A stretch of DNA of 64,000 bases from Chrysomallon squamiferum (GCA_012295275.1 CM022677.1:12842934-12906933); one strand, 5' to 3'; positions 33,601 through 46,309 are shown, counted from the first letter of the stretch. Notes: generated by a model not told the origin, from the letters alone. Translations and numbers: made by a program.

Positions 33601-34222
33601 GGGTTATTCCGTGTCAAATCACCCCCAAAAAAAAGAAATTTAAACCCGACCGTCTCAGATTTTTATGAAACTTGGTATACTTGTTGACTGGGATCCCACA
33701 GCACCAAATCTGAAATATTAGCCCAATCAGATCAGTGGTGTGGGAGATACGGCCAACCGAATTTTGAGATTTTTGGCAAAAATGGGTGTGACCACCAACC
33801 TTAGAACCCTCTACTGGGCCAATCTTCATAAAATTGGTATTGTTAGAAAGGCAAAATGACAAGGATTCCAAATCTGCCATTTTTGTTTAGTTTGGAAAAT
33901 ATTGGAATACCTTGACCTTTTGACCTTTGCTATGACCTTGAAATTGACCGTGTGGATCACGTGATCTTGAGATGACCTTTAAATTTCAATAATCTCCCAC
34001 ATGTTAACTAAAACATATAAAAGTTTACTGGGTGTAATATTTTTTGTTTAGCCACAATACAGATTTAAAAAATGCACATACATGAAAATAACACCTTTTC
34101 AGCCATTAACATCTGATTAACTAAAACCTGAATGATCAATTCTTGATGCTAGGAATCACCATCTTTCTTGATCATCGAGTAAGACATTGTAGGCCTACAT
34201 GTATGCATAAAGTTCACATAAA
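33601..34222 (+). repeat. Left terminal inverted repeat
   Basis: Reverse complement of 35828-36451. Contains GACCGTCTCAGATTTTTATG, TGACCACCAACCTTAGAACC and the CACGTGATC box. Confidence 0.85.
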
Positions 34223-34488
34223 TTTGAGAGAACTAGGTGTTTCTGATGCTTAACCTTCTCACCATGTTTGTTTCAAATGCTCACTGTATCCTTCATTCCC
34301 AGACACATTCTACTGTTCTCATCACTTTCATTTCATAAAATTGGATTATTTCCTCCTTCAATTCATTGTCCTTTCAATGGTAAAGGGTGACAACATCAAG
34401 ATTTGCACACGCTCTGGGTAGGATTCAGACATTAAGATGTCATTTTAATGTTACTGTAGCTGATGCTAGTTTTTTTCTGTCCTTTCAT

Positions 34489-35460
34489 TCATTTACTGGA
34501 ACGTGCTAGTGAATGGAGTTTGACAGGAGTTTTGCCTAAACTCGACAGGATAGAATTCAAATCAAAGTCCTTTTCTGGGGAAACAACAACCAGCGGTTTG
34601 TCTGGCAAGTTATCACCAAATTCTCCCATTGTAATACCAGCCATACTAAAGCCATCCTCTGCAGGACCTTTGATTTCTGAAGGGTAATCAGACAGTCACA
34701 GCACAACTTGTCTCCTGGCACTAGTATCTTTGGAGGATTTACTAAGCATTTGTAAGTGCCATGCTAACAATTCTTAAAGATCTAGTGCGTGCTTGCTCAG
34801 GGTGGCGATTAAGGGGATCACAACAGTTTTTCTGCAATGTTGAAAATTTGATTAAAAGTTCTTGTTCATGATGTGAACAGATACTCTTGATGTCCTGTGT
34901 TTTGATCCCACTTCAAAGAGTGAGGAGTTTGACTTCCTCAGTTTTCCATACACTTCGCAACAACTACTTTTTTATATAATGGTGTTGATAACACACATTT
35001 TCAGGAGAGTTAAAACTGCAGTTAGCCATGGAAGAAATAAGGATTTTCAGTATTGGCCTGCACCTTCAATTCAATAGAACAAAGTCAGTGCTTTCCTAAA
35101 TATTAAATCAAATCCTGAAACCGTTTCAGTAAAGTTAAGCAGGTCATAAAATGGCAGCAGAGTAAATGTGTCATTGCCAAAGGCCCACAAGTCTTGGGCA
35201 TTTATGTCAATCTTCTCAAGTATAAATCACAGTTTATTAAGGTGAAGGTAGACCTTGTTCATACTCTGTGCTGAAGACTGGGTGTACAAATACATTATGC
35301 AGTACATCACTTGATGACGTCTGATATCAGACTGGGTTGTACTGTTGTTGACTGAAACCTTGTTCAAAGCCAATGGCAAGGCCACATGACATGATAAAAT
35401 GACTTAATAGGTTTTATGAAGAAAACAATGCTTACTTATCAACATCTGACATTGTGTCCA
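34489..35460 (-). pseudogene. Internal gene of the foldback element, broken
   Basis: Minus-strand coding pieces in order: DIRRHQVMYCIMYLYTQSSA and NKVYLHL; EKIDINAQDLWAFGNDTFTL LPFYDLLNF; HIMNKNF; KNCCDPLNRHPEQARTRSLR IVS; LVPGDKLCCDCLITLQ; and, cleanly open at 34489-34692, YPSEIKGPAEDGFSMAGITM, EFGDNLPDKPLVVVSPEKDF, NSILSSLGKTPVKLHSLARS SK with TGA at 34489-34491. The CCDP and C..C pair suggest a metal-binding module. A similar module opens a family of uncharacterised invertebrate proteins often found in repeats (memory only). At least three frame changes. Confidence 0.5.
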
Positions 35461-35827
35461 ACTTAAAAAGCTTCGGATTGTCAAAGAAATGCAGATGAAG
35501 AAACTTCTTTGTCTTAAACTTCTAATTGCCATGTGCTCAATGGGGATTGGACCAGGGGATCTAAAGGAGTTCCTGACCTGCCTGAAGCATCACTTCCTGT
35601 TAACCCTTTGAGCCTGATTGTGTAGAACATGTCATGCCATTTGGCACCTTTTCACATCCTTCAGGCATTCCTTCAGACATGTCAGGTGGGTTTTAACTCC
35701 AAAGATGAGTTTTTAGTCTCAGAGAAAATGTACATTGTAATGCATTGTATCAATCATCCATGCAGGTATGCATTTTTGAAATCTCTATTATGGCTAAACA
35801 AAAAATATTATACCCAGGAAACTTTTA

Positions 35828-36451
35828 TATGTGAACTTTATGCATACATGTAAGCCTACAATGTCTTACTCGATGCTCAAGAGAGATGGTGATTCCTAGC
35901 ATCCAGAATTGATCATTCAGGTTTTAGTTAATCAGATGTTAATGGCTGAAAAGGTGTTATTTTCATGTATGTGCATTTTTTATATCTATATTGTGGCTAA
36001 ACAAAAAATATTACACCCGGGAAACTTTTATATGTTTTAGTTAACATGTGGGAGATTAAATTTCAATAAAGGTCATCTCAAGATCACGTGATCCACACTG
36101 TCAATTTCAAGGTCATAGCAAAGGTCAAAAGGTCAAGGTACTCCAATATTTTCCAAACTAAACAAAAATGGCAGATTTGGAATCCTTGTCATTCTGCCTT
36201 TCTAACAATACCAATTTTATGAAGATTGGCCCAGTAGTTGCTGAGATATGAGGGTTCTAAGGTTGGTGGTCACACCCATTTTTGCCAAAAATCTCAAAAT
36301 TCGGTTGGCCGTATCTCCCACACCACTGATCTGATTGGGCTAATATTTCAGATTTGGTGCTGTGGGATCCCAGTCAACAAGTATACCAAGTTTCATAAAA
36401 ATCTGAGACGGTCGGGTTTAAACCATTGGGTGATTTGACACGGAATGACCC
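35828..36451 (-). repeat. Right terminal inverted repeat
   Basis: Inverted partner of 33601-34222. The TGGCTAAACAAAAAATATTA motif of the arm is repeated once more just inside it, at about 35790-35831. Confidence 0.85.
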
Positions 36452-36684
36452 TATAGAGTTATACAGTTATTTAGCTTTAATAATATGGAAGCATTTAGGG
36501 CCCCACCTATTATAACCTTTAATATGATTCAAAAATCATTTAAATATGTTTAATAATGTATAGACTAAGTCAGCAATTTAACATAAATCTTTAAAAATAC
36601 TAAATCATAAATACCCTGACAGAAAACAACATGACAAAGAAAATTAGTATATTTTCTTTTAATTGTTTTATTAGTCTATTTAAA

Positions 36685-36709
36685 AATAAATAAATAAATA
36701 AATAAATAA

Positions 36710-36759
<50 letters not shown>
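36685..36759. repeat. (AAAT)n(AAT)n microsatellite
   Basis: Tetranucleotide run followed by about 16 AAT units. Confidence 0.95.
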
Positions 36760-36762
<3 letters not shown>

Positions 36763-37239
36763 TACAAATTTAAAATTCTCAGTGAGTTGTTGTCTGGTGT
36801 TTTCTTTTAAAATAAATTTAATTACTGTCCACCCAAAATTTGCCCGATAGGCTAATACATCATATACTGATAAAGTGATTGGTAAAACAAAATTAAAGAC
36901 TAAACATGATTTCTTGTTTATATGACGTTGTTTATGCTGTTCACATTAGTACAAACACTGGTGAATTTTATTAATAATCGAGAGTCGTTATGTGAAAAAA
37001 TAAATAATAATAATTAAAAAAAACTAAAATAAATAATTATTGTTCCCGATTAAGATGGCTGCCATCATGCGGCTATGACTTTTAAATTATAAATAAATAA
37101 AACCAAAAAAAATCCAAACGCATTAACAACAATAATAATAAATAGTAATACCTGTCTCCTGTAATGTGTTAAGAAACTTCTTTGTTGGATGATAATGCGA
37201 TTACACCAATTCTGAATAAGATTCTTCAAACGTCAAAGT

Positions 37240-37575
37240 AAATCCGTAAAGACCGGCAATCATCCCGCATTTTTCCGAAACTAATACTAATAAAAAAATA
37301 TAAAAAAGTTGATATGAAATAAAATAAATAAAGGAGAATAATACCCTTTATTAATATACGTACTAATTATAAATCGAAATGTTTTTTTTTTTTTTTATTA
37401 TTGTTAGATTTTTTGGATTCTTTTTTAGTCTTATTATTAGCCAATCGTAAATCCGTAAACACCGGCAATCATCCCGCATTTTTCTGCAACTACTATACTA
37501 AAAACAACAAAAAAAGAAGAAGTTCAAAACAAATAACATAAATAAAGGAACATAATAACCTTTATTAACATATAC
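37240..37575. repeat. Direct duplication, spacing about 205 bp
   Basis: 37240-37370 and 37447-37575 share GTAAATCCGTAAAnACCGGC, AATCATCCCGCATTTTTC, and an AATAAAGGAnAATAAT..CCTTTATTAA tail. Confidence 0.8.
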
Positions 37576-37599
37576 GTAAAAAACCCAAAAACATTTACG

Positions 37600-38280
37600 A
37601 CTATGACAACTCAGAGATATTGGAAATAATCATTTTCCTTTGTTTTATATGCATTGCAGTTTAAACTATGTAGTCTGTGTAAGATATCGCATATATGAAA
37701 ATTATATGCGTTAAAACAACAAATAATCCCATGAAACAATTCATAATAGCACTACATTTCAAGTTTATTTCTCTTAAAACAAAAATGTGTGATCAATGTC
37801 AGTAACAAAGCAGAAACGAATCAAATGAAGGGTATATTCACGTTTTCGTGTGTCTATGAAAGTAAATATGTTTTAGTATATTTGTGAAATTTCAATTGTA
37901 CCGTGTTAACCTTTCTTTTGATTATTAATATTAGTGTGTGGTTTAAAACTGTATTAAGGAGTGTTTAATGTGAATCAAGTGAAAAGTGACACAGTGTAAT
38001 GAAATAATCAGTCAAGACAAATACATTTATATTAAATGTCTAAGTACATGAAGATTAACAATGATAAAATATTTTATTACAGTATATATCTGTTGTGTTA
38101 GCGTCTGTAAATATTAAAAACTTCTAAACAAGGGTAAATAAATAAATAATAATAACAACAATAAAATAATAAAAACGACACCCACACACCCACACACACA
38201 GATACCTAAACTAACATTTATTTTTATAAATACAACAAACAGAAAGTAAAACAGATATGTACTTAAGTAAGAAAAAAAGA
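37600..38280. other. No gene seen
   Basis: AT-rich sequence without splice-bounded exons. Confidence 0.5.
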
Positions 38281-38284
38281 GTTC

Positions 38285-38585
38285 CGTGTAATTGACTCGG
38301 GGTTGGCTTTAATGTGCTTGCCGCCCATAAGCTAAAGACATTTTACCGCCCCCTCCTCAAGGCTCAAGTCCCCTCACCCTTCCCACTTAGTTTATATAAT
38401 ATGAATAGTTATGACTTATGATCTAGTTGAAAGCAAAAACATGGTTTTACGTTTACATAATGATTTATTGATAAATCAAATGTGAAAATACGAATTTATG
38501 TAACATAATCTGCCGCCCTAGGCACTGGCCTGGAAAGCCTGTATGCGAAATCCGGCTCTGGGCTGACTAGACTGAATTCGACTGC
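38285..38585. repeat. Interspersed repeat with GC-rich ends
   Basis: A left block GCTTGCCGCCCATAAGCTAA and a right block CTGCCGCCCTAGGCACTGGC then AAATCCGGCTCTGGGC stand out from AT-rich surroundings. The right block resembles a widespread invertebrate repeat that ends in CCGGATTT..GGGCGGC. Class uncertain. Confidence 0.4.
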
Positions 38586-39177
38586 TTTTATTAATGTTGA
38601 GAAAATTGTAAGATTTGTTTAGTTTAATTCAGCAAAGCAGTTAAATAGAAAACAAATCTTTGTAAAAAAAAAAATGGTACAAGTAAATTGCCATTGGTAC
38701 CAAAACAAATAAACACACCCCACCTTTACACACAGGTACCTGCATTGTCACGAGAGTTAGTAGGAATTAGTCTCACTTTCACTTGTATTGTGATCAGTAT
38801 TTCCTAATTTTCGTTGCTTGTAAAACAATGAAATTCTTTTGATTAAAAACTATTAAAATAAGCTATTGTTTTCTTCAAAACGATTGTGCTTTTCAGCCAT
38901 TGATCTCAATGTAAAAATGTTTTGCACAGGCTCACGTACAGTCATACACGGAGTCGGTTTTAAGCCAAGATATATGTATATATATTTCATGATCATAATC
39001 AAAAAGTAGTACAATAATTCTTCTAGTACCTCAAATAGTTTGTTTTAAAAGACAACTCTAGCTGTTATTAAAGAAGCTTTCCAAGACAATTTAAAAATGT
39101 AATAGATCTGTAATTATCCGCATTATTTTTAATCAACCTTAGAAAAAGAATGGGAAATAATGAATGCACAATATCCA

Positions 39178-39192
39178 CACACGCACGAGCGC

Positions 39193-39227
<35 letters not shown>

Positions 39228-39400
39228 CATTCATGTATGTGATTGTTTTTATGCATATATTTAGAATTAGAAAACGCGATTACAGATTAAAAAAAACACT
39301 ACCTGACACACACACGCACACACGCACACACACACACACGCACACGCAGGTTTTATCAATCTGTCTATCTATATTTATAATACACACATACATGCATACA

Positions 39401-39452
<52 letters not shown>

Positions 39453-39582
39453 TATATATTATATACACAAACACAAACACACATACATACATACACACAC
39501 ATATACACACAAACACACAGACACACACACACAAACACACACACAGACACACACACATACAAACACATACACACACACACAT
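39178..39582. repeat. Compound CA/TA microsatellite cluster
   Basis: CA at 39189-39229 and 39307-39345, AT at 39403-39446, then CA/TACA-rich to 39582. Long open frames here are low-complexity artefacts. Confidence 0.95.
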
Positions 39583-39599
39583 CGTTATTCATTAACATT

Positions 39600-41462
39600 T
39601 GTTTTGAGGCTGAGGGAAAGATACCGCACTAGCTGCTACACCGTTTCTATTACAAATGTTATTTATATTTTAGCATTTCTTTTTTCTCTCTCTCTCTTAT
39701 TTATTTATTTATTTATTTCCCACTTTCATTGACAGTTTGTCCACAAAAAGTTTCGTTGTGTTCAGTAATATTATAAAAACAGGTTATAATAACAATGCTA
39801 TTGTCACAGATAGCGAGCTCGTTGTATGATTATTTAAAATTGTCACTTATCTTTTTCTTTTAACCATTTTTTGTTTTGCTGCGAAGTGATTTCTTCTGCT
39901 GTAGCAACAGATACGATTTCGTTGAATCTAACTTTTTTCTATTTTCCATCATATTTTGTATAGACAAGAATGCATATCGCCAAGTATAAAAATATCTTCT
40001 TTTTTTTCTATGAAAGAGTTCGCATCATTGAATGACGTTGTATGGAATGCTCTGTTACAGTTGTCTCCCTTCGCAAAAGTTCAAATTCTTTAGTAATAAA
40101 ATTATTTGTAATTATAATAATGCCTGTGAAACAAATATATACCTAATAAAAATCGTTTAATAAACCTCAAAATATTTTTGTATTTCAGATTAATCAAATT
40201 AATTCTTGTAGTAAATAAAACGTCAATTCAAATTTGATAATATTAGCTTTTATTAATTAAATTTATAGACTTAAACTGAGCGAATTTTTTGTTATTAAAT
40301 GTTTTTATATGTTCTCATTTTTTTCTGGATCACATGATGTGCCTCAAGCACAATGACAAGACTATTACAAAATCCACTGTTATCTTTCAGATACCACACA
40401 ATATATTATGTGGATCAAGCTAATAACATCTAAAACTATTTTAACAATGTTGACATGAAAAAATTAAGCAGCGTAAAATTATCAACGTAAATAGTGTATT
40501 GTCTTAACAAAAACACTACGTTATTTTTGCTGAGTAACAAATTGTTCTGATATGTAGTAAACACAACATAAATTCCGTTGAGACATATCACATTAATATC
40601 ACAGTTGCTAATGAACTGTCATTTTTATCTGGCTGCTCTATTTTATTCCTGAATAGACGTCATTCTCTTAGTTTCATTAGAACTGTTCTTGTTTTTCTAT
40701 GTGCTGTGTTAATATTATCGCTTCACTTTTACTATCAGTATACTGAGTTCTATAGCTAATAACATTACCGAAGAAATCTAATTTTCATTGATAATTTATT
40801 TTACAATAAATATATGTGTATTTTAAAGACGTTATTTGATTCAGATGGACATTTTTGATTTAATTATATGAAAATTATTTAATCATATTAAATTATATTT
40901 AACCGTATTAAAATATATTTAATCATATCAAAATATACTTAATTTTATCAAAGTGTATTTGTCTCATTTGCTACCATGTAGACAGCCATATACTAACCTT
41001 TTAATTAACGGTTCTAATTTTCTGCAATTGTAAATACATTTAATTATCTCTGTAAAAATGTAAAATTATACTATTTAGAATTTTCTGAATATGAATGTGT
41101 GAATAAAATGCCTTTTGTAAACTGTGAAAATGTGAAAAAAAAAATGACTCAATATATTTTACTGAAAACTAACATCATCACTGTGAAAAATATCAAATGT
41201 TCTTTTCGTCGAAGTATTAATAATGTTCAATACGCATACTAAAATTTTGCCTAGGTTATTAAAACTATTACTTGCCGTGTAAACTAAATTAAAAAATATT
41301 TACGTGTTCTTTTCTTTATTTTTTATATCGATAACGTCCTTTTTTTAAAATTAATAATACTGCATTTAATTAAAAAAAAAAAAAAAATTAAATTCAGTGA
41401 TTAGATTCAGCGATTTACAGATGGAATTTTACTAGAGAAAACCTGAATATTGAGAAACAAAA

Positions 41463-41501
<39 letters not shown>

Positions 41502-41660
41502 AAATTACAAACTCAAATCATTTTGATAAAGAAATCCAAAATGTAACTCCTGAGGAGGTACAATTAATATTCGGTTATTTCAAAATCAGAAAAAAAAGTG
41601 GGAATAGTTGGAATCAGTCATGTTTATCTAATCATCTTAAATTGTCTGATGTTTAAAGTC
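39600..41660. other. No gene seen
   Basis: AT-rich. It contains a short degenerate AATCATATTAAAATATATTT tandem at about 40860-40965 and an AAAT run at 41460-41502. Confidence 0.5.
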
Positions 41661-41667
41661 TTACACC

Positions 41668-41945
41668 ACACATCAAGTATTCCAGTGTCGGATGTCACAC
41701 GAGTTTGTCCAGGAATCCCTGCCTTGCAGTAAACACTGTGTCCATCATCTGACTTAGTCAGTGTGAGTGACAGAGAAACTCTTTCTTAGAGTCAGGTCAC
41801 TGATGTGATATTTATGTTGGTAATTCCTGTGTTTATCTGTTGATTATTCGTGTACCAGTAAACAGACGAGACTGGGTTGCTAGGTGACGTGAGACATGTC
41901 AGAGAGACAAAACCTTCAGTGACTTGTATTATATCTTTCTTTGAA
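41668..41945 (-). pseudogene. Ig-B I-set/V-set Ig exon, stops and frameshift
   Basis: AACATCAG acceptor. It reads IIQVTEGFVSLTCLTSPSNP VSSVYWYTNNQQINTGITNI, two stops, then, after a frame change, VSLSLTLTKSDDGHSVYCKA GIPGQTRVTSDTG. Canonical Ig C...W...D.G..YC signature. The donor is not sharply defined. Confidence 0.7.
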
Positions 41946-42256
41946 CTGATGTTTAATAGTGTCACCTCTTTTACTCTTTGTAATAAATATATAAATAATA
42001 AAATTACTGTATCAGACTTACAATCTGTTGAAATATTATTTATTCATTCATTTATCATAAGAAAATCTGAATTAATAATTTGAATATCAAATAATACATG
42101 GAAATACTTCATATTCGTACGCCAGTAATTCGTCTTGCTTTATTGCATATGTGTTTGAGTGCGTGCGCGAGTGCCTGCGTGCTTGTGTATGTGCTTAATT
42201 ATAAAAAAATAAATACATTTAGTTGAAATAGTAACAATGGAGCATAGTTTAGTCAC

Positions 42257-42432
42257 CTGGAAAGTTAAGTAAACTTCTCATAGACATCATTATTAAAAGA
42301 TGGATGAATCAAGTGAGTAGTGATATTAACTTTTCCTTGTACAGTTAAATAATTCATAGTCAGCCTAGCAACTGTTTCAACTTGTGGAGTTGTACAACCA
42401 TCACTGACTGTTGTAGTAACTGGTGTCAAATT
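42257..42432 (-). pseudogene. Ig-B exon 4, stop near its end
   Basis: Joins in phase 0: NLTPVTTTVSDGCTTPQVET VARLTMNYLTVQGKVNITTH LIHPSFNNDVYEKFT, then TAA just before the GTGACT donor. Confidence 0.6.
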
Positions 42433-42880
42433 CTTAAAAATAAAAATGAAATATAAATATAATGACAGTTATTAATTTATTCCTTTACTAATATAACATA
42501 AAAAGTACATAGGAAAAACAAATATTTTATTCTTATAAATGTTCCTTGGGTCTGTTCGCGGTTATAAAATTTTGGAATTGTAATGAATCGACAGTGTTTT
42601 ATCTTCTTTTTTTTTGTCGGGACAAAAATCATTTTTTGTCATGTAAAATAATCATTGTAATATTTGAAAAAGAAAAAAAAAAGAAAAAGGAAGGATTATT
42701 TTCATTTTTGCTTCAGATATCCATTTCAACTGTAAAAATATATTTTAAAAAATGTTCTTTTTTTTCAGTGGGGTTTAGTGGGGTGTTTGCTGTTGATTGA
42801 TAAAATAAAAGCAAACTATTTATAATAATACATGATAAATTTTCATTGTAATTTTTGTTTCATTTTTGAACAAAACTTAC

Positions 42881-43032
42881 CATAGAAGTTTCAGCAAAAA
42901 GATACCACCAGATGTTCACAGCTGGATAAACACAGCCAGTCATTATGCTGACAGTAAAATCTCTCTGAGAATCAATGTCTCTCTGATTTGGACACGCATC
43001 AGTAAAATTTATCACTGATACCTCAACAACAG
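42881..43032 (-). CDS. Ig-B exon 3 (half Ig domain)
   Basis: TTTTAG acceptor and GTAAGT donor. Joins exon 2 as APFATVVEVSVINFTDACPN, then QRDFTVSIMTGCVYPAVNIW WYLFAETSM. The C and W spacing fits B and C strands of an Ig domain. Open. Confidence 0.65.
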
Positions 43033-43082
43033 CTAAAATGTTATAATCAAATAATAATGAAATAAACCAAAAAATGAATGAA

Positions 43083-43123
43083 TGAATAAATAAATAAATA
43101 AATAAATAAATAAAGAAATAAAT
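43083..43123. repeat. (AAAT)n in Ig-B intron
   Basis: Simple repeat just upstream (minus sense) of exon 3. Confidence 0.9.
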
Positions 43124-43479
43124 AAAGCAATGGCCGTTTTTTAATGATAATATCTCTAGCACATTTATTTTTATTGTTTTGCATTTTTACATATCATCAT
43201 CATCATCATCATTATCTTCATTTAATGATTTAATGATATAAAATATTTTCATTTCTTATTAAATATTAGGTCTAGAAACTGTCTGATGTAATAACTTGTC
43301 CTACAGAATTAGGATATTGTACAATATCTGCATAGCAAAGGTTGATGTAAGATAAACATAGCAAACACCCTAACCGCAAATCAACCTGGCCGCAACTTGT
43401 TTTTCTTTTTTTCTTTTTTTTCTGGTATTTCTATTCAAAACAAGTTTTCAAATAAATCGTTACGTTTATAGTTTTATTT

Positions 43480-43482
43480 CTT

Positions 43483-43543
<61 letters not shown>
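43480..43543. repeat. (TTC)n(TTA)n microsatellite
   Basis: About ten TTC then ten TTA units in an intron. Confidence 0.95.
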
Positions 43544-43544
<1 letters not shown>

Positions 43545-43940
43545 CGTTGTTGTTGTTATTGTTACTGATCTGGTTGTTATTGTGTTTTTTGTGTTTCTTT
43601 TCTAATAATTTAAAAAAAACGAAACTTTTTTCTTTTCTGCTTGTGTCAACAAATCATATTTTTTTTTATTATTTTTCTTAATAAAATTATTTAACGAATG
43701 AAAAAGAAGGAAAGTAAAATTAAAAAGAATAGAACCCACTGACTTGATTGAATACAAGTAATACTAATTCTTAAATTACAGGATTACTTTATAGATGGAA
43801 AACAGTAAATTTACTTCGGTTGTTTTGGCACATGGGATTGTGTGTCTGTGTGTATGTGTGTTCATCTAAAGTTAAACGTAAAACTGCCAAATAATAAATG
43901 ACTACTTACGATGGATTTCCAACATTTTCAAAGAACTTAC

Positions 43941-44258
43941 TTGCAAAAGGAGCTGTAAGTGTTAAAGTCACAAAATGCACAATGTTTTGATAAATTTCAG
44001 TAACTTTCCAGGTTCCTGCATGTTTTGTTTCATTAAAAGAAGAAATCTCAAAAGTTATGACATGTGTAGACTGTCTTGTTACATTGTAATTACATCCAGA
44101 ACCCCACTATCCACATAATGCCAAACATCCTCCTTGTGTTGATCCATTCAGATTGAAAGTAACAGATCCTGTTATGTCTTCTTCATTGTTTGTGTAGATT
44201 AAAACAAGAGACTGACCAAGCACTGGCATTTTCTTGTCTGTGGCAAGAATCCCATTTC
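43941..44258 (-). pseudogene. Ig-B Ig-like exon 2 with in-frame stop
   Basis: TTTGTAG acceptor and GTAAGT donor. It reads NGILATDKKMPVLGQSLVLI, TNNEEDITGSVTFNLNGSTQ GGCLALCG, TAG, then WGSGCNYNVTRQSTHVITFE and NETKHAGTWKVTEIYQNIVH. The E..HAGTWKV motif is the F-strand region of an Ig fold. Confidence 0.65.
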
Positions 44259-45881
44259 CTACAAACATAATAAAATAACGAAACAAAATTAAATAAAAAG
44301 TAATAACTAAAAAATAAAAACAAAAAATAAGTAAGGAACTAAATGGATGAATGAATGAATGAATGAATGAATAAATAAATACATAAATAAACAAATAAAT
44401 AAACAAGAAGAGTGCCTTAGCTGCTAGTCTCAAACAGGTTTATGGTGTTCAAGCTTTAACACAACACAAGCCCTAACCAGAACAGAAATTTATTAAGTAC
44501 ATGGACCTTAGATATTGTCCGTAATATCCAACATATTTGTTCTAATTTATCAGCTAAAAATAATAATAAAATAGCTTACCTAGACAGTAAGTAACAATTG
44601 TCAGAGAAACAAATAAATATCTCAACTTTCGCTATTTATAAAACATTTATATTTATAAAATGAGAGGAAATTACTTATCGTGGGCTTACTCGAGTCCACT
44701 AACTCAGCAAAGCGTGTACGACACTTACTACATACTTGAATGTAACAAATACTCTGTAGCTGTTTACTTAGTGACGTGTTAATGTCATTCACTTGAGAAT
44801 CGGTAAGTAATTGATTCTTTTGTATTTTGTTGATGAACTTTTTTGAGATCAAAGTAAATGGAAATAGTTAATTAGCTGAATGAAATTAAAACAAAACAGT
44901 TATCTTACAACGAAAATATTTTATTACAGTAAATGTGAAATTTAAATATTTCATTGTTACAGATTTTATGTAAAAATATCGATATTATTTTCAGCAAATA
45001 AGTTAGAAATAGAAACTATTTAAGTTCATGAAACGAGGATGACATTAGATGTTGTCTTATAATATACAATAATCAAGTATCTATTACCAAAGCGACAAAC
45101 AGTCCAGTAAACGTATGAACAATCACTCGTATAGTTGAAACGAACCGAACAACAGTACCAATTGAATACAGACTGAGAAACACAACTAAATTGTATTTAA
45201 TATTACACTGTCACATTACTTCCTCGTTTCAGTAAGTATTTTGTAATGGCTGAATGTATGTGTTGTGAACAAGAGTTAATTTTCTTACATGTTAATTTTG
45301 TTAATTTACAGAAATCGTAAAAACACTGATCTCCCGCTCTCTCTGTCAAATGGTTTGAGCTTTGTAATTTTTGGATGCAGAATCATTTACACAGTATTTT
45401 CATATACGTTCCCTAGGTAAAAACAAATAATAATAATAATCATAATAAAACAAAAAATTAAAAAGAAATTGTGTTGGGATAAAAGATAAATTGAAAATAA
45501 CTAAAGAAACTCTGCAACAATGACTGCTAACAACAGCGGTCTGTTACGATGTTTCGATTCGGCAAATTTAATCTTGGCATCTTGTAACTCGACTACATCA
45601 AAATGAAAATGAGGCATCACTGCGAACACTGCAGCTTTAAATATCCACCTGCAGTCCTAAGCTTCATAATTATCTGGGGTATATTTCTAAATTAAATATA
45701 AGTTTTGATGTTTCTAATCATATTTCTAATAAGGATACAAAATTTAAATTGATATCGATAATATTATATTTTTGTAAATATGTATGTATGTATGTATGTA
45801 TGCATGTATGTATATATGTATGTGTATGTATGTATGCATGTATGAATACATATTCAGATGTGCTTGTGGTGATAGTAATAC

Positions 45882-45945
45882 TTGGACTATTTTCGAACTG
45901 GCTGAATATAATGTAGTTATGACACAATTTCCCAAATTCTACCAT
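45882..45945 (-). pseudogene. Ig-B signal-peptide exon, eroded
   Basis: ATG at 45945, reads MVEFGKLCHNYIIFSQFENS P, donor GTATTA. Aligns base by base with the Ig-A leader exon (MSDVGKLCLFLTLFFTQFEI IS), but polar residues replace part of the hydrophobic core. Confidence 0.6.
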
Positions 45946-46102
45946 GGCTCCAGTAATGTGATGCATTTTTTTTCTGGTTGTACTTAATCGCAATCAGCAT
46001 TTGAGGATAAAAGCACAAGTATGTCACATTCGCTGTGGGAGATAACTCTTGTCTCTATATACTTATAAAACATTAACCTTCGTTATACAACCTGACTCAG
46101 AA

Positions 46103-46150
<48 letters not shown>

Positions 46151-46309
46151 TATTACTACTGCTCCTACTACTGCTATTATTATTATTATTATCTGTATCT
46201 TTTAATTCATTATTATTTTTTTAACGGCACATGCCAGAATTATAGCTGTTTTACTTAAAGTAAGAACATCTGTATTGTTATTTGAGAATGGTGTCGTAAT
46301 AAATAAATA

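Larger units (their letters stand above)
33601..36451. mobile_element. Foldback-type DNA element with ~620-bp inverted repeats
   Basis: Ends are GGGTTATTCCGTGTCAAATC (left) and, reverse complemented, GGGTCATTCCGTGTCAAATC (right). Left arm 33601-34222 and right arm 35828-36451 are near-identical inverted copies. The left arm lacks about 13 bp (CATATCTCAGCAA type) present in the right. Immediate flanks are TATA on both sides (33597-33600 and 36452-36455), a plausible target duplication. The centre carries a broken minus-strand gene. Superfamily not determined. Confidence 0.85.
41668..45945 (-). pseudogene. Ig-domain receptor pseudogene (Ig-B)
   Basis: Five minus-strand exons join in phase: signal-peptide exon 45882-45945, then Ig-type exons 43941-44258, 42881-43032, 42257-42432 and 41668-41945. 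Cysteines, Trp and Y-x-C patterns mark immunoglobulin domains of a secreted or cell-surface protein. No transmembrane or cytoplasmic exon was found within the window. Stops occur in three exons and the leader core is eroded, so the gene is probably dead. It is a paralogue of Ig-A (49298-55041), whose leader exon aligns with this one. Confidence 0.7.

Noticed and set aside
34463-34687. 74-codon plus-strand open frame in the foldback element
   Set aside because: Antisense shadow of the minus-strand coding segment 34489-34692, whose sequence is more protein-like.
36238-36438. Open frames in both element arms encoding the same peptide
   Set aside because: They come from the inverted repeats themselves; both arms give the same peptide because they are copies, and a non-coding TIR is the simpler reading.
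39164-39732. Several open frames up to 143 codons on both strands
   Set aside because: Entirely CA/TA microsatellite translation (Thr-His, Tyr-Ile, Cys-Val runs).
46049-46258. Poly-Tyr open frame
   Set aside because: CTA trinucleotide repeat.
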